NCBI GenBank assembly: GCA_947447485.1 | Contig: CANFJP010000002.1 | Location: 1-62,350 of the forward strand | Reading direction: 5' to 3' | Origin: Chitinophagaceae bacterium | GTDB lineage: Bacteria > Bacteroidota > Bacteroidia > Chitinophagales > Chitinophagaceae | DNA: 62,350 nt | In this document: positions 49,983 through 59,449 of the stretch, piece after piece | Numbering within the stretch: position 1 is the first letter of the stretch | Layout of the letters: every line of letters begins with the position of its first letter | Notes under the pieces: model-generated | Databases searched by the model: none | Seen by the model: the letters and a program-made list of their open reading frames with translations, nothing else | What the model was told of the DNA's origin: nothing | Program-made: the position numbers and the translations under genes

Positions 49983-50930
49983 TTAATGAAACCCTTTCTC
50001 TCCTAAAAATCTTTCTGCATCTAAAGCAGCCATACAGCCACTTCCCGCGGCTGTTACTGCTTGGCGGTAATTTTTGTCTTGAACATCCCCTGCCGCATAC
50101 ACTCCTTCAATATTTGTTTTACTAGTGCCAGGGATCGTTGTAATATATCCGGTTTCATCCATGTCTATCCAACCTTTAAAGATTCCGCTATTGGGTTCAT
50201 GACCTATCGCTACAAAAAAAGCACTTACGGGGATGTCTGTTTTTTCTTTAGTTTTATTGTTTAATATTCTAACGGCTTCTACTTTATTTTCTCCTAGGAT
50301 TTCATCCGTTTCGCTATTCCAGTAAACTTTAATATTGCTTGTTTGAATGACTCTTTCTTGCATTACTTTGCTTGCACGCATTTGCTCCTTTCTAACAATC
50401 ATGTGAACTGTTGTACATAACTTAGATAAGTACAGTGCTTCTTCTGCTGCAGTATCTCCTGCTCCCACAATCGCTACTTCTTTTCCTTTAAAAAAGAATC
50501 CATCACAAACGGCACAGGCGCTTACTCCATATCCATTTAGTCTTTGTTCACTAGGTAATCCAAGCCATTTGGCAGACGCTCCTGTGCTAATAATTACTGA
50601 ATTTGCTTCAATCCATTTTTCTTCATCGATTTGAACTTTTAGCGGATGCGATGAAAAGTCTACTGATGTGGCTAGTCCATATCTTATATCGGCACCCATT
50701 CTTGCTGCTTGCTTTTCGAAGTTTACCATCATTTCGGGCCCTTGAATACCCTCCGGATAGCCTGGATAATTTTCCACTTCTGTTGTAATGGTTAATTGAC
50801 CACCTGGTTGTATCCCTTGGTATAGAACTGGATAAAGATTGGCTCTTGACGCATAAATGGCTGCAGTATATCCAGCAGGACCAGATCCAATGATTAAGCA
50901 GTTTACTTTTTCAGCTATAGTTTGTTCCAT
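49983..50930 (-). CDS. trxB: Thioredoxin-disulfide reductase
   Basis: 315 aa; IIGSGPAGYTAAIYASRANL, CAVCDGFFFKGKEVAIVGAGDTAAEEALYL. Confidence 0.97.
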   Translation of the reverse strand: MEQTIAEKVNCLIIGSGPAGYTAAIYASRANLYPVLYQGIQPGGQLTITTEVENYPGYPEGIQGPEMMVNFEKQAARMGADIRYGLATSVDFSSHPLKVQIDEEKWIEANSVIISTGASAKWLGLPSEQRLNGYGVSACAVCDGFFFKGKEVAIVGAGDTAAEEALYLSKLCTTVHMIVRKEQMRASKVMQERVIQTSNIKVYWNSETDEILGENKVEAVRILNNKTKEKTDIPVSAFFVAIGHEPNSGIFKGWIDMDETGYITTIPGTSKTNIEGVYAAGDVQDKNYRQAVTAAGSGCMAALDAERFLGEKGFH

Positions 50931-50966
50931 GAATTAAATTGGTATTGAATTTTTAAATTGAGTTGA

Positions 50967-51842
50967 TTATTGTACGATAACAGTTTTATACCAGGCAGCG
51001 TATCCGCAAAATGCACCCAATGCACCATTTGATATATTTCCGATGACTTTATTGGGTTGAGCAAAAGGATTACCAATACTTTGATAGGCAAATTCCCATG
51101 TATTCCAAAATGTGTAAGTTGATTTATTGATGTTGCAAAATTTCAGTGTTACTATATCAGATTTAGTAAACAAATTTTCTTCTTCTGTAGGGGGATTGTT
51201 TTTATCAATTCCTTGTGGCAATTGAAAATCGTAGGTTGTTCCATCTATCACCTCGTCGTTAAAAACAGAATTTGCCCCAGGGAAAAAAGGGTTGCTATTC
51301 TTTTGTGTAAAATATCTTACATAGTTACCTAGGCCAGGAGGATCGGTGGCTCTAATAAATAACAATCTTTTTGTAGTATCCGGATTTAATGGAACTTTCT
51401 TAAAATACATTGAATCAGGAACTATGTTTAATGCTGGAATAAATGTTGTGGCATCGTATTGTTTTCCTTCTGTAATAATTTCTAATGTATAGTTTGTGTT
51501 TAATTGACCTTCAAAAGCGGTAGACAAATTAGAGGAGTCAATGCTATAGTAGTAAGCTGAAAATCCAGGAGCAAGTGAGTAAGAATATTCTTTCAGCTTG
51601 TGAGTTAAATTCCCATTTGAAATATATACCTCTGCATTCCTCACAAATGAATTGGCAAGAATGGCTGGAGATATTTGCGCAAAATAAGACTGACTTTTTG
51701 TAAGTACAACAATAGGAATCTTTCCGTTTTCTATTTGAGCATCTACCACCAATGTTGGAGAAGATTCATTCAAATCGAAATTTATATTTTTTTCACAGGA
51801 GCTGAGCATCAATATACTGAGCACCCACATCAACTTATTCAT
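50967..51842 (-). CDS. DUF4249 domain-containing lipoprotein
   Basis: 291 aa; lipobox LMLSSCEK; LVVDAQIENGKIPIVVLTKSQSYF pattern. Confidence 0.88.
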   Translation of the reverse strand: MNKLMWVLSILMLSSCEKNINFDLNESSPTLVVDAQIENGKIPIVVLTKSQSYFAQISPAILANSFVRNAEVYISNGNLTHKLKEYSYSLAPGFSAYYYSIDSSNLSTAFEGQLNTNYTLEIITEGKQYDATTFIPALNIVPDSMYFKKVPLNPDTTKRLLFIRATDPPGLGNYVRYFTQKNSNPFFPGANSVFNDEVIDGTTYDFQLPQGIDKNNPPTEEENLFTKSDIVTLKFCNINKSTYTFWNTWEFAYQSIGNPFAQPNKVIGNISNGALGAFCGYAAWYKTVIVQ

Positions 51843-51931
51843 GTAGCAAATTTACTAAAAATCAGGTATCAATAATGAGAGAATTAGATGTCTTTAAATA
51901 ATATATTTTAAACTTTCAACATCATTCAAAC

Positions 51932-51957
51932 AAAAAAGCCCTCATGGAAGAGGGCTT
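51932..51957 (-). terminator. Rho-independent terminator of the sigma factor gene
   Basis: AAGCCCTC TTCCAT GAGGGCTT followed by TTTTG on the minus strand. Confidence 0.85.
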
Positions 51958-51974
51958 GGTATAATAGTCTTTTA

Positions 51975-52832
51975 TTATCCTAAATAAGCTTTCAGCGCTC
52001 CGCTGTATCTTGCTTTCTGTAAGCGTTTGATAGCACGTTCTTTGATCTGACGAATACGCTCTTTGGTTAGATCGTATTTCTGACCAATTTGCTCAATCGT
52101 AACACCATTTTCGCCATCTAATCCAAAGTATGCATTTACAATTTCAGCTTCACGTGGACTTAAAGATTTCAGAACACGACGAATTTCATTTTTTAATGAA
52201 TCATGCATTACATCTTCATCCGTTTCATCTCCCCCTTTTAGTAAGTCGCCCATTGCAACGTCTTCTGCTTCATGAACAGGAGCATCTAATGAAGTATGTC
52301 TTGTATTGCTTTGAAAAATATTATTGATTTCTGTTTCGCTCATTTCCAACAGTTCAGCTAATTCTTCTGTTGAAGGCTCTCTCTCATGCTCTTGTTCAAA
52401 AGCCATGTAAGCTTTATTTGCTTTGTTATACGTTCCGATTTTATTTTGAGGCAAACGAACCAAACGTCCTTGTTCAGCTAAAGCTTGAAGAATTGATTGG
52501 CGAATCCACCAAACAGCATAAGAAATAAATTTAAAACCTTTTGTTTCATCAAAACGTTGAGCGGCTTTTATTAAACCAAGATTTCCTTCGTTGATTAAAT
52601 CACTTAATGAAAGTCCTTGATGTTGATATTGTTTGGCAACAGAAACTACGAATCTAAGATTGGCTTGAACCAATTTATCCAAAGCTCTTTGATTGCCCAT
52701 TTTAATTTTCTGCGCCAATGTTGTTTCCTCTTCAGGAGTAATCATTGAAATCTTAGAAATTTCTTGCAGATATTTTTCAACCGCTTGAGAATCACGATTC
52801 GTTATCTGAGTAGCTATTTTAAGTTGCCTCAT
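51975..52832 (-). CDS. rpoD: Primary RNA polymerase sigma factor (Bacteroidota RpoD/SigA type)
   Basis: 285 aa; GNQRALDKLVQANLRFVVSVAKQYQHQGLSLSDLINEGNLGLIKAAQRFDETKGFKFISYAVWWIRQSI, HTH DLTKERIRQIKERAIKRL; lacks long region 1.1. Confidence 0.95.
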   Translation of the reverse strand: MRQLKIATQITNRDSQAVEKYLQEISKISMITPEEETTLAQKIKMGNQRALDKLVQANLRFVVSVAKQYQHQGLSLSDLINEGNLGLIKAAQRFDETKGFKFISYAVWWIRQSILQALAEQGRLVRLPQNKIGTYNKANKAYMAFEQEHEREPSTEELAELLEMSETEINNIFQSNTRHTSLDAPVHEAEDVAMGDLLKGGDETDEDVMHDSLKNEIRRVLKSLSPREAEIVNAYFGLDGENGVTIEQIGQKYDLTKERIRQIKERAIKRLQKARYSGALKAYLG

Positions 52833-53093
52833 TTTATAAAATTAATTACAGATTTGATTCAGCACATTGACAATCAAAGAAGAAAAAAAGTTGTAAACGG
52901 TGCAAAATTATGCATATTTACTACTCAAATGGCTGTTTGCAAAGGTACAATTCAATTTTTGTATTTCATAGTGATTTTGATCTTTTTTAAAATCTTTTAA
53001 ATCGGTTATTAAAGCTTTCGTTCTTATGAATGGTCCCGTAAAACAGCTAATTCTTCTTTAAATTGGGTGAAGTTCAATGCGTACATTTGCAAT

Positions 53094-54110
53094 ATGATGA
53101 TTGATTTGCGTTCAGATACTTTTACAAAACCCTCGCCTGCTATGCTCGAAGCCATGCTTAAAGCTGCCGTAGGGGATGATGTTTTTAGAGAAGATTTAGC
53201 TGTAAACCAACTAGAATCTTATGCTGCAGCTCTTTTCGGAATGGAATCCGCTTTGTTTTGTCCCAGCGGCACAATGACCAATCAAATAGCCATTAAGTGC
53301 CATACCCAGCCCGGCAATGAGGTGATTTGCGAAAAATTAAGCCATGTGTATAATTATGAAGGAGGCGGAATCGCGTTTAATAGCGGTTGTCAGGTGAGGG
53401 CTTTGGAGGGGAATTTAGGAAGGTTGACTGCTAGTCAAGTGTTGGAAGCAATCAATCCTGATGATGTGCATAAAGCCCCCACTGCGTTGGTTTGTGTTGA
53501 AAATACCGCCAATAGAGGTGGTGGAAGTTGCTATGAAATAGCTGATTTAGAAGAGATTAGAACTATTTGCCTAAATAATAATATTAAATATCATTTAGAC
53601 GGAGCTCGCATTTGGAATGCGATGATAGCGAAAGGAGAATCGCCCAAACAATACGGTAATCTATTTGATAGTATCTCCATTTGTTTAAGTAAAGGTCTTG
53701 GCGCACCTGTGGGAAGTCTCCTATTAGGTGGGGAAACATATATTAACAATGCTCGTAGGGTTAGAAAAATACTGGGTGGAGGAATGCGTCAGGCAGGTTA
53801 TTTAGCTGCTGCAGGCATGTTTGCCCTTGAGCACAATATAGATAGATTAAAAGTAGATCATGATCATGCCACAATGTTGGGGAATGTGTTGAAGAATAAA
53901 GACTTTGTTGGGGAAATCTATCCAATAGAGACGAACATTATCATTTTCGAAGTAAAAGGCACCTACTCTGCTCAATCTTTTTCAGTGTTTCTAAAAAAGC
54001 ATAATATACTTTGTATTCCGATATCAGCGAATCAAGTGAGAATGGTCACTCATCTAGATGTATCTGCTGCTATGGTGAATGAACTAATTGGCATTATAGA
54101 AAAAATGTAA
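53094..54110 (+). CDS. ltaE: Low-specificity L-threonine aldolase (called ORF starts at GTG 53067; ATG 53094/53097 favoured)
   Basis: MIDLRSDTFTKPSPAMLEAM, VCVENTANRGGG, LDGARIWNA, SICLSKGLGAPVGSLL; -7 box TACATTTG 53082-53089 inside the called extension. Confidence 0.93.
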   Translation: MMIDLRSDTFTKPSPAMLEAMLKAAVGDDVFREDLAVNQLESYAAALFGMESALFCPSGTMTNQIAIKCHTQPGNEVICEKLSHVYNYEGGGIAFNSGCQVRALEGNLGRLTASQVLEAINPDDVHKAPTALVCVENTANRGGGSCYEIADLEEIRTICLNNNIKYHLDGARIWNAMIAKGESPKQYGNLFDSISICLSKGLGAPVGSLLLGGETYINNARRVRKILGGGMRQAGYLAAAGMFALEHNIDRLKVDHDHATMLGNVLKNKDFVGEIYPIETNIIIFEVKGTYSAQSFSVFLKKHNILCIPISANQVRMVTHLDVSAAMVNELIGIIEKM

Positions 54111-54141
54111 TTTGGTCATCTTAAAAATTGAACATTAAAAT

Positions 54142-55734
54142 ATGTTTCCCAAAATAAACCCCCTCAATACTCAATCCTGGAAAGCGCTGGAAAAAGAATT
54201 CTTGCAGGTAAAAAATATGCCTATTAAGAAACTTTTTGAGGAGGATGAAAATCGTTTTGAATCTAATTCAATTCAATTTGAGGATATATTATTTGATTAT
54301 TCTAAAAATAATATCAATGCTCAAACAAAATCATTGCTCATTCAACTAGCAAAGGATTGTAAGTTAAATGATGCGATGGATGCCATGCTTGGAGCAGAAT
54401 TTATAAATGAAACAGAAAACAGAGCTGTATTGCATACAGCCTTGCGCAATTTGTCTGCAAAGGAATTGCTGGTGGATGGGAAGGATGTGATGCCAGATAT
54501 AAAAAGAGTGCAACAACAAATGAAGTTGTTCTGTGAAAATGTGCACAATGGAAGTTGGAAGGGGTTTACAGGGAAAAAAATTCAATACATCGTTAATATT
54601 GGTATAGGAGGAAGCGATTTAGGGCCGGTGATGGTAACTGAAGGATTGAAACCATATTGGATACATGGCATTGAAACATATTTTGTAAGCAATGTAGACG
54701 CTTCACATATTGCGGAAGTATTCAAAAAAATCAATGCGGAAGAAACCTTGTTTCTAATTGCCAGTAAAACTTTTACTACTCAGGAAACAATGACCAATGC
54801 TCATTCGGCTAGAGAATGGTTTTTGAAGAATGGAGCAAATGAAGAGGATGTTGCTTCTCATTTTGTTGCACTTAGCACCAATGATTTAGCAGTTAAAAAA
54901 TTCGGCATCGATCCTGCTAATATGTTTGAATTATGGGATTGGGTTGGTGGGCGTTATAGTTTATGGAGTGCTATTGGATTATCTATAGCACTTACAATTG
55001 GATATGAAAACTATGCATTATTATTAAAAGGCGCCTTTGCTGCTGATGAGCATTTCAAAAAAACATCTTTTGAAAATAACATCCCTGTGTTAATGGCGCT
55101 GATAGGAATATGGAATAGAAATTTTTACAATACTCCTACTGAAGCATTGCTTCCTTATGATCAGTATCTACATCGCTTTGCTGCTTATTTTCAACAAGGG
55201 AATATGGAAAGCAATGGAAAGAGCATCGATAGGAATGGTGAAAAAGTTACGTATCAAACAGGGCCTGTGATTTGGGGCGAGCCCGGTACAAATGGACAAC
55301 ACGCTTTTTATCAATTAATTCATCAGGGAACACAAATCATTCCTTGTGATTTTATTGTTGCGGCTCAATCACATAATCCTCTCTCTGATCATCACATAAT
55401 ATTAATGAGTAATTATTTTGCTCAAACAGCAGCATTGATGAATGGTACCAGTCATGAAAATCCTTATAGAGTGTTTGAAGGAAACCGACCAACCAATTCA
55501 TTTTTGATAAAAAAGATTACGCCCTATACTCTTGGGCAAATGATTGCTTTATATGAACATAAAATTTTTGTTCAAGGAGTCATTTGGAATGTATTTAGTT
55601 TTGATCAATGGGGTGTTGAATTAGGAAAGGTATTAGCTAATACAATATTGCCTGAATTGAAGGACGACAATAAGATTCATTCACACGATGGATCTACCAA
55701 TGGATTGATCAATGCGTACAAAAAGATAAGATAA
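54142..55734 (+). CDS. pgi: Glucose-6-phosphate isomerase
   Basis: 530 aa; [49 protein letters not shown]. Confidence 0.97.
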   Translation: MFPKINPLNTQSWKALEKEFLQVKNMPIKKLFEEDENRFESNSIQFEDILFDYSKNNINAQTKSLLIQLAKDCKLNDAMDAMLGAEFINETENRAVLHTALRNLSAKELLVDGKDVMPDIKRVQQQMKLFCENVHNGSWKGFTGKKIQYIVNIGIGGSDLGPVMVTEGLKPYWIHGIETYFVSNVDASHIAEVFKKINAEETLFLIASKTFTTQETMTNAHSAREWFLKNGANEEDVASHFVALSTNDLAVKKFGIDPANMFELWDWVGGRYSLWSAIGLSIALTIGYENYALLLKGAFAADEHFKKTSFENNIPVLMALIGIWNRNFYNTPTEALLPYDQYLHRFAAYFQQGNMESNGKSIDRNGEKVTYQTGPVIWGEPGTNGQHAFYQLIHQGTQIIPCDFIVAAQSHNPLSDHHIILMSNYFAQTAALMNGTSHENPYRVFEGNRPTNSFLIKKITPYTLGQMIALYEHKIFVQGVIWNVFSFDQWGVELGKVLANTILPELKDDNKIHSHDGSTNGLINAYKKIR

Positions 55735-55760
55735 GATCAAACGAATCACTTGTAATAAAA

Positions 55761-55787
55761 AAAGCCTTCAATTAATTTGAAGGCTTT
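55761..55787. terminator. Bidirectional terminator between pgi and the DUF3276 gene
   Basis: AAAGCCTTCAA-TTAAT-TTGAAGGCTTT perfect 11-bp stem with A/T tracts on both sides. Confidence 0.85.
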
Positions 55788-55806
55788 GCTGTGTATAATA
55801 TAAATT

Positions 55807-56256
55807 TTACCATTTGTCAACTTCCTCAGTACTTCCGTTGTCTCCTGTATCAGCAGAAGTTGTATCAGTTGGATTTTCTTTTACTGTCTCAGTTTGAGTG
55901 GGTTCAACCGTTTCGTTTGAATGCTCCTGATTTCCTGCAGGTTGGCTTCCCTCTCCTTCATAAGGCGTTTCATGGCTGAATGCATCAAAATCAAAATCAG
56001 GCATTAATTCTGTTTTCACATGCTCAACCGTTTCGTTAAGCCCTTTTAAAAACTTATTAAAATCTTCTTTGTATAAAAAGATTTTATGACGGTCGTATCC
56101 ATCAGAATCAAACCTTTTACGACTTTCTGTAATGGTTACATAAAAATCATTGCCTCTTGTTTCTCTTACATCAAAAAAGTAAGTTCTTCTTTTTCCAGCT
56201 TTTACACGAATACTGTAAACGCTTTCCATTTTTTTTTCGTTGTTATCGTACTCCAC
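55807..56256 (-). CDS. DUF3276 (PUR domain) protein
   Basis: 149 aa; VYSIRVKAGKRRTYFFDVRETRGNDFYVTITESRKRF, low-complexity acidic C-terminus. Confidence 0.9.
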   Translation of the reverse strand: MEYDNNEKKMESVYSIRVKAGKRRTYFFDVRETRGNDFYVTITESRKRFDSDGYDRHKIFLYKEDFNKFLKGLNETVEHVKTELMPDFDFDAFSHETPYEGEGSQPAGNQEHSNETVEPTQTETVKENPTDTTSADTGDNGSTEEVDKW

Positions 56257-56372
56257 GGTATTGTTTTAAATGTTTAAAAAATGAATATTTTTAAATATAG
56301 ACAAAGATAAATTTGTTTTTGATATGAAAAAATAATTGAGGGGTAAGCTTAAAGTGCCATTTTTGACTAATA

Positions 56373-58226
56373 TTAGGCATTTTTCTGCTCTTTTGATTGC
56401 CTCTCAAACATCTCAAAATAAAGCCCTTTTTGCTTCAAAAGCTCTTCATGAGAGCCAATTTCAGCTAATTTACCCTCCTCTAATACCAATATTTTATCGA
56501 ATTTAAAATAGGTAGATATTCGATGGGTGATGAAAATAGCCGTTTTGCCTGCTAAATATGGGGTAAGATTTTCTAAAATTTGTTGTTCAGTTTTACTGTC
56601 TATGGCACTTAGGCAATCATCAAAAATTAATATTTTGGAGTCTTTTAAGATTGCTCTTGCTATAGAAATTCGTTGTTTTTGTCCGCCGCTTAATGTAACA
56701 CCCCTTTCTCCCACGATGGTATTTAATCCATCAGGGAAATGCATAATCTCATTATAAATGCCCGCATTTTTTGCTGCGATAACAATTTCATCTAAAGACG
56801 CATTGTCTTTTCCGAAACGAATATTGTTTTCTATGGTATCACTAAATAGAAAGACATCTTGTGGTACATAGCTTATTTGTTTTCTTATTAGTTCTTTGTC
56901 AAATTTATTAATAGGAATCTCATCCAATGTGATGCTGCCATTTTGAACATCATACATTCTTAATAAAAGTTGAGCGATTGTTGATTTGCCAGCTCCAATT
57001 TTACCCAAGATCGCAACCTTCTCTCCTGCTGAAATAGTAAAAGTTAGATCCTTGATTGCTTGAATTCCAGTGTGGCTATAGGTAAAATTGATATGATTAA
57101 ATTGAATGTCTCCCTTTAATGAATTGTCAATTATAGGACATTCGTTTTTAATAGTAGGTTCAGTTAATAAAAATTCATTGATTCTTTTTTGAGATGCAAC
57201 TGCTCTTTGTGTAATACTGGCCGTCCAGCCAATGGCACTTACAGGGAAGGTTAACATCTGTATGTACATAACGAATTCAGCAATTTTTCCAATATTAGCG
57301 CCGGGTACATGATGAATTACATCTAATGAGCCAACCATAATTGTAATCAAGGTGCTCAATCCAATTAACAAAGCCATGCTAGGAAAATAAATGGCTTCTG
57401 TTTTTGCAAGTTCCAATGCATTGATTCTATATTTTTCACTATTGCTTTTAAAAAATCCAATCATTGCATTTTCTTGAACAAAAGATTTTATCACTCTTAT
57501 GCCAGAATATGATTCTTGAGCATTGGTGGTGAGGTCACTTAATTGGGATTGAATGCGTTCGCTTTTTTTATTAATAATATTATTTACAAAGAAAAGGGTG
57601 ATGGCCAAAATGGGTAAAGGGCACAATGCTACCAATGTGAGTTTAACATCTGATTGCAGCATGAAATAAAGGCTAAATCCTATTACAGCAGCTAGGTTTG
57701 CAAAATACATAATGGCGGGCCCTGTGTACATTCTAACCCTGCTTACATCTTCAGAAATTCTATTCATTAAATCTCCGGTACTATGTGTTTTATAAAATGC
57801 CATATCTAATTGCTGATAATGCGCATAAATTTCGTTTTTCTGATCATATTCAATATGTCTACTCATCACGATGACCGTCTGACGCATTAAAAACATAAAT
57901 ACACCACTAATAATGGCAATCAGGAATAAGATCAATCCCGTATAAAAAATTTTACTCTTAAATGGAATCTGGTTGAATTTTTGAATAATTAATTGAACAA
58001 TAAAATCGTACTCGTGATAATGTGTAGAAGAAATTATATGTTGTCCGTTTTTAACATCAATCGACGATACAACTGTATTGACAACATATCCGGTAAGTTG
58101 AGGAGATAGAATCCTAAAATAATTAGTGAGTATAACAAAAAATATTCCGAGGATGAAGCGCCAACGATATTTCCAGAAATATTTATTTAAAGCGGATAAT
58201 TCCTTCATTGAAGTAAAATTAAACAA
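56373..58226 (-). CDS. ABC transporter ATP-binding/permease protein (multidrug/lipid exporter type)
   Basis: 617 aa; ABC TM domain, GKIGAGKSTIAQLLLRMY, TLSGGQKQRISIARAIL, ILIFDDCLSAID. Confidence 0.95.
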   Translation of the reverse strand: MFNFTSMKELSALNKYFWKYRWRFILGIFFVILTNYFRILSPQLTGYVVNTVVSSIDVKNGQHIISSTHYHEYDFIVQLIIQKFNQIPFKSKIFYTGLILFLIAIISGVFMFLMRQTVIVMSRHIEYDQKNEIYAHYQQLDMAFYKTHSTGDLMNRISEDVSRVRMYTGPAIMYFANLAAVIGFSLYFMLQSDVKLTLVALCPLPILAITLFFVNNIINKKSERIQSQLSDLTTNAQESYSGIRVIKSFVQENAMIGFFKSNSEKYRINALELAKTEAIYFPSMALLIGLSTLITIMVGSLDVIHHVPGANIGKIAEFVMYIQMLTFPVSAIGWTASITQRAVASQKRINEFLLTEPTIKNECPIIDNSLKGDIQFNHINFTYSHTGIQAIKDLTFTISAGEKVAILGKIGAGKSTIAQLLLRMYDVQNGSITLDEIPINKFDKELIRKQISYVPQDVFLFSDTIENNIRFGKDNASLDEIVIAAKNAGIYNEIMHFPDGLNTIVGERGVTLSGGQKQRISIARAILKDSKILIFDDCLSAIDSKTEQQILENLTPYLAGKTAIFITHRISTYFKFDKILVLEEGKLAEIGSHEELLKQKGLYFEMFERQSKEQKNA

Positions 58227-58319
58227 AAAAATGTCGTTAATCAGTTTTCATTATCAGCATTTACTCCCCTGATTTATTTTACATTTGCAATGTTATTTTT
58301 TATTTCAAAATAATTACAA

Positions 58320-59039
58320 ATGAATCAAGCATTTCAGAATGTAGTAGAATTTAGAAGATCAAATAGAAAATTTGATGGCAATGTGCCAGTGCCCGATGAA
58401 GTGATTAAAGTGAGCTTGGAAAGAGCTATTTTATCTCCCAATAGTAGCAATATGCAATTGTGGGAATTTCATTGGATACATTCAAAAGAAGCGCTGCAAA
58501 CCATGGTGCCACTTTGTTTGAATCAACAAGCTGCACAAACGGCCCAGCAAATGGTTGTTTTTGTAACCCGAAAAGATAAATGGCGTGAAAGGGCCAAATG
58601 GAATCTCCAACGTGTAAAAGAATCTATTCAAGGAGAACCAAATCCTGTTCAGAAAAACATATTAAATTATTACGGCAAACTAATGCCTTTGATGTACAGT
58701 AGTGATCCTATCGGAATTATGTCTACCATTAGAAGAACAATTAGTTTTATGATGGGCTTGCGTAAACCATTTTACAGAGCTGGAGGAAAAGCCGATCAGC
58801 GTGTAACTGTTCATAAATCATGTGCATTGGCTGCACAAACTTTTATGTTATCTATTGCAGCAGAGGGTTTTCATAGTTGCCCAATGGAAGGTTTTGATGA
58901 AAAGCGCTTAAAAAAAGCATTGCAGTTACCTTGTGGTGCCGAAATCAACATGGTCATATCAGTTGGACTTGGAACGGAAGCGGGTATTTGGGGAAATAGA
59001 AATCGGGTCGCATATGAAGAGGTTGTTATTCAGAAATAA
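58320..59039 (+). CDS. Nitroreductase family protein
   Basis: 239 aa; VVEFRRSNRKFDGNVPVPDEVIKVSLERAILSPNSSNMQLWEFHWI. Confidence 0.88.
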   Translation: MNQAFQNVVEFRRSNRKFDGNVPVPDEVIKVSLERAILSPNSSNMQLWEFHWIHSKEALQTMVPLCLNQQAAQTAQQMVVFVTRKDKWRERAKWNLQRVKESIQGEPNPVQKNILNYYGKLMPLMYSSDPIGIMSTIRRTISFMMGLRKPFYRAGGKADQRVTVHKSCALAAQTFMLSIAAEGFHSCPMEGFDEKRLKKALQLPCGAEINMVISVGLGTEAGIWGNRNRVAYEEVVIQK

Positions 59040-59112
59040 TACCCCATATTATCATACTGTATTTGATTATCAAGTATTTCTGTACTTTTTTTTCAAAATA
59101 AGCCCCATAATT

Positions 59113-59144
59113 TTTGTTACTAAAACAATCAAACCTTACTTTTG
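59113..59144 (+). promoter_or_regulatory. Predicted promoter of tRNA-Ser: TTTG-N20-TACTTTTG
   Basis: TTTG 59113-59116; TACTTTTG 59137-59144; mature tRNA 5' end at 59149. Confidence 0.65.
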
Positions 59145-59148
59145 CCCC

Positions 59149-59236
59149 GGAGAGTTGGCAGAGCGGTCGATTGCGGCAGTCTTGAAAACTGTTGACTGTA
59201 ACAGGTCCTGGGGTTCGAATCCCTAACTCTGCGCCA
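59149..59236 (+). tRNA. tRNA-Ser(UGA), encoded CCA
   Basis: Class II cloverleaf: acceptor GGAGAGT/ACTCTGC (G2:G71 mismatch), anticodon loop CTTGAAA with TGA at 59183-59185, long variable arm, T-loop TTCGAAT, discriminator G, CCA 59234-59236. Confidence 0.95.
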
Positions 59237-59245
59237 GAAAAAATC

Positions 59246-59270
59246 AAATGCCCCCCAAAGGGGCATTTTT
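59246..59270 (+). terminator. Rho-independent terminator of tRNA-Ser
   Basis: AAATGCCCC-CCAAA-GGGGCATTT plus T tract. Confidence 0.88.
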
Positions 59271-59422
59271 CGTTGAACGAGCGATGAAAGTTTACTTTCA
59301 AAAGTGAGTGAAATGAAAAATGTGTCGGAACGAAGTTTCTGCATTTGATTTTTTGTATGCGGAAACCCTTCCGATGTCCGAGCAAAGCGAGGACAATCCC
59401 TAACTCTCCGCCAAGCTTTTAC

Positions 59423-59449
59423 AAAACCCACGATTTCGTGGGTTTTTTT
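59423..59449 (+). terminator. Second terminator hairpin following the duplicated tRNA tail
   Basis: CCCACGA-TT-TCGTGGG flanked by AAAA/TTTTTTT. Confidence 0.85.

Noticed and set aside
59218-59413. Interpretation of the 177-bp segment as a complete genomic island or integrative element
   Set aside because: No integrase or other gene lies between the tail copies; at most a remnant or a very small non-autonomous element, so it is reported only as a repeat/structured region.
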